Shown here one piece after another: positions 63,370 to 64,000 of a DNA stretch of 64,000 bases; positions within the stretch are counted from its first letter, which is position 1, and each line of letters opens with the position of its first letter. A program made the position numbers and the translations under genes. Source of the stretch: GCA-2705995 sp048267965 (GTDB taxonomy: Bacteria > Bacteroidota > Bacteroidia > Flavobacteriales_G > Salibacteraceae); contig JBLWWK010000002.1 in NCBI GenBank assembly GCA_048267965.1, positions 186,001 to 250,000 of the forward strand, given 5' to 3'. The notes under the pieces were generated by a model. The model was not told the origin of the DNA. It ran no database searches and saw only the letters and a list, made by a program, of their open reading frames with translations.

Positions 63370-63411
63370 CGCACTAGCTGGCTCAATAGCTCCCCAAGAT
63401 ATTGCCCTGTT
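63370..63411. repeat. Direct repeat B, copy 2
   Basis: The partner of 63189-63230 (AGCTGGCTCAATAGCTCC at the same place). Confidence 0.65.
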
Positions 63412-63495
63412 CCACCTACGTGCTTTGATTTTTTGAACAAAAATCGCAACTGCGGTGGCAAAAACATCTATCACTGACAAAAGACACAGCATTCG

Positions 63496-63769
63496 ATTTC
63501 CAATCGAATTTGAATTTGAGCACTCTTTGTTATTGAACAATAAAAACTCGACACTTTCATCTCTTTCAGAGAATCTAACTTAGAATCTCTAAAAACCTAA
63601 TTCGTTCTCAAAACGAATACCCGAATCATAAGGCAGTGTAGGTAACCCAAAACGTAAAGAAATCGCGAAGCCTTGGAGCGATTTTAGTTTTGGTATTACC
63701 GGTGCGCAGCAACACCTTTTTATGATTCTTGAACTTTTGTTTCTTTTGGTTCAAGCCAAAAGAAATTAA
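63496..63769. repeat. Direct repeat A, copy 2
   Basis: The second copy of 62901-63173. In the frame of copy 1 it has gained stop codons, so it is more decayed. Confidence 0.8.
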
Positions 63770-64000
63770 ACAAAAACCTTCTTTCTTCATCTTTCACGAA
63801 AAATCCAACTCAGAATCTGTAAAATTCTATCAAGTCAGTAGACTTGAATTTTTCGGCATCGGATGGTTTTGGTAGAAATACCAGTGAGCGCAGCGTAACC
63901 GAACACGCTGTTTGAGCTCAGGCATCGGCTTTTTGTAAAAAAAGACGCGAATGCCGTTTGCGAGTTCGGGTGAGGTAGTGGAGTGAACGCCAGTAGTTCA

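Larger units (their letters stand above)
62709..64000. other. Gene-free region with degenerate repeats, to the end of the window
   Basis: About 1.3 kb with no convincing gene. It holds the promoter and operator-like repeat of the TonB receptor, one GTAGGAACC word (62789), two copies of a 273-bp repeat, a shorter 42-bp repeat pair and a tail (63780-64000) rich in phrases such as GAGCGCAGCG that may start another repeated element. Minus-strand open frames in it belong to the repeats. Confidence 0.65.

Noticed and set aside
63219..63540. Two minus-strand frames of about 70-80 codons
   Set aside because: They read through decayed repeats A and B, with no start context or conserved domain.
1..64000. 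CRISPR array, prophage or transposase
   Set aside because: No regularly spaced direct repeats with unique spacers, no structural phage genes and no DDE or HUH transposase were seen.

Overview
The window is about 64 kb from a chromosome of the phylum Bacteroidota, most likely a flavobacterium-like marine or aquatic heterotroph (order-level placement is inference). The evidence is four secreted proteins with type IX secretion (T9SS) C-terminal sorting domains, two carboxypeptidase-regulatory-domain/TonB receptors (one paired with a DUF4249 lipoprotein), many N-terminal lipoproteins, few Shine-Dalgarno sequences, and promoters of the Bacteroidota -33 TTTG / -7 TAnnTTTG type. Base composition is moderately AT-rich and the genes are densely packed, with about 49 protein genes, one tRNA and RNase P RNA. 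There is no phage, CRISPR array, rRNA operon or transposase.

Layout. 0-6 kb: end of fumarylacetoacetase, a bifunctional (p)ppGpp synthetase/hydrolase, a Fur-family regulator, purA and an OstA/LptA-like envelope protein. 6-11.3 kb (minus strand): a six-gene operon of cell-wall amidase, MlaD-like lipid-transport protein, two Fe-S redox proteins, a conserved protein and a Kazal-type lipoprotein. 11.4-18.9 kb: LptD, glutamine amidotransferase, RidA, two small membrane proteins, dihydrolipoyl dehydrogenase and a pirin. 19-28 kb: two large secreted proteases (M4 and S8) with T9SS tails. 28-31 kb: YaaA and small proteins. 31-34.8 kb: an FbpABC-type iron ABC operon with a clear promoter and an internal terminator/attenuator. 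34.8-39.2 kb: an O-acetyltransferase operon (one MBOAT, two SGNH proteins, one with LysM). 39.5-45.4 kb: a secreted deacetylase-like protein, an FG-GAP protein and a TonB-C protein. 45.6-47.9 kb: an AT-rich pair (unknown protein and trypsin-like protease) next to tRNA-Pro. 48-57 kb: aldehyde dehydrogenase, TonB receptor/DUF4249, trxB, an orphan membrane sensor domain, dipeptidyl peptidase III and RNase P RNA. 57-62.7 kb: lipoprotein, Smr protein, Nudix hydrolase, DinB-like, GNAT and a second TonB receptor. 62.7-64 kb: a gene-free stretch carrying duplicated degenerate repeats.

The dominant theme is outer-envelope construction (LptA/LptD, MlaD, amidase, O-acetylation) plus secreted protein and iron scavenging. 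The most unusual signal is not a gene: a 9-10 bp word, GGTTCCTACC / GGTAGGAACC, recurs on both strands through coding and non-coding DNA (32 exact copies of its 9-bp core by my reading, against roughly 0.5 expected by chance). In three intergenic places it forms close inverted pairs able to fold into stem-loops. That distribution resembles DNA uptake sequences or HIP1-like highly iterated words, and I know of no such description for this phylum. Counts and coordinates were made by eye and should be recomputed.
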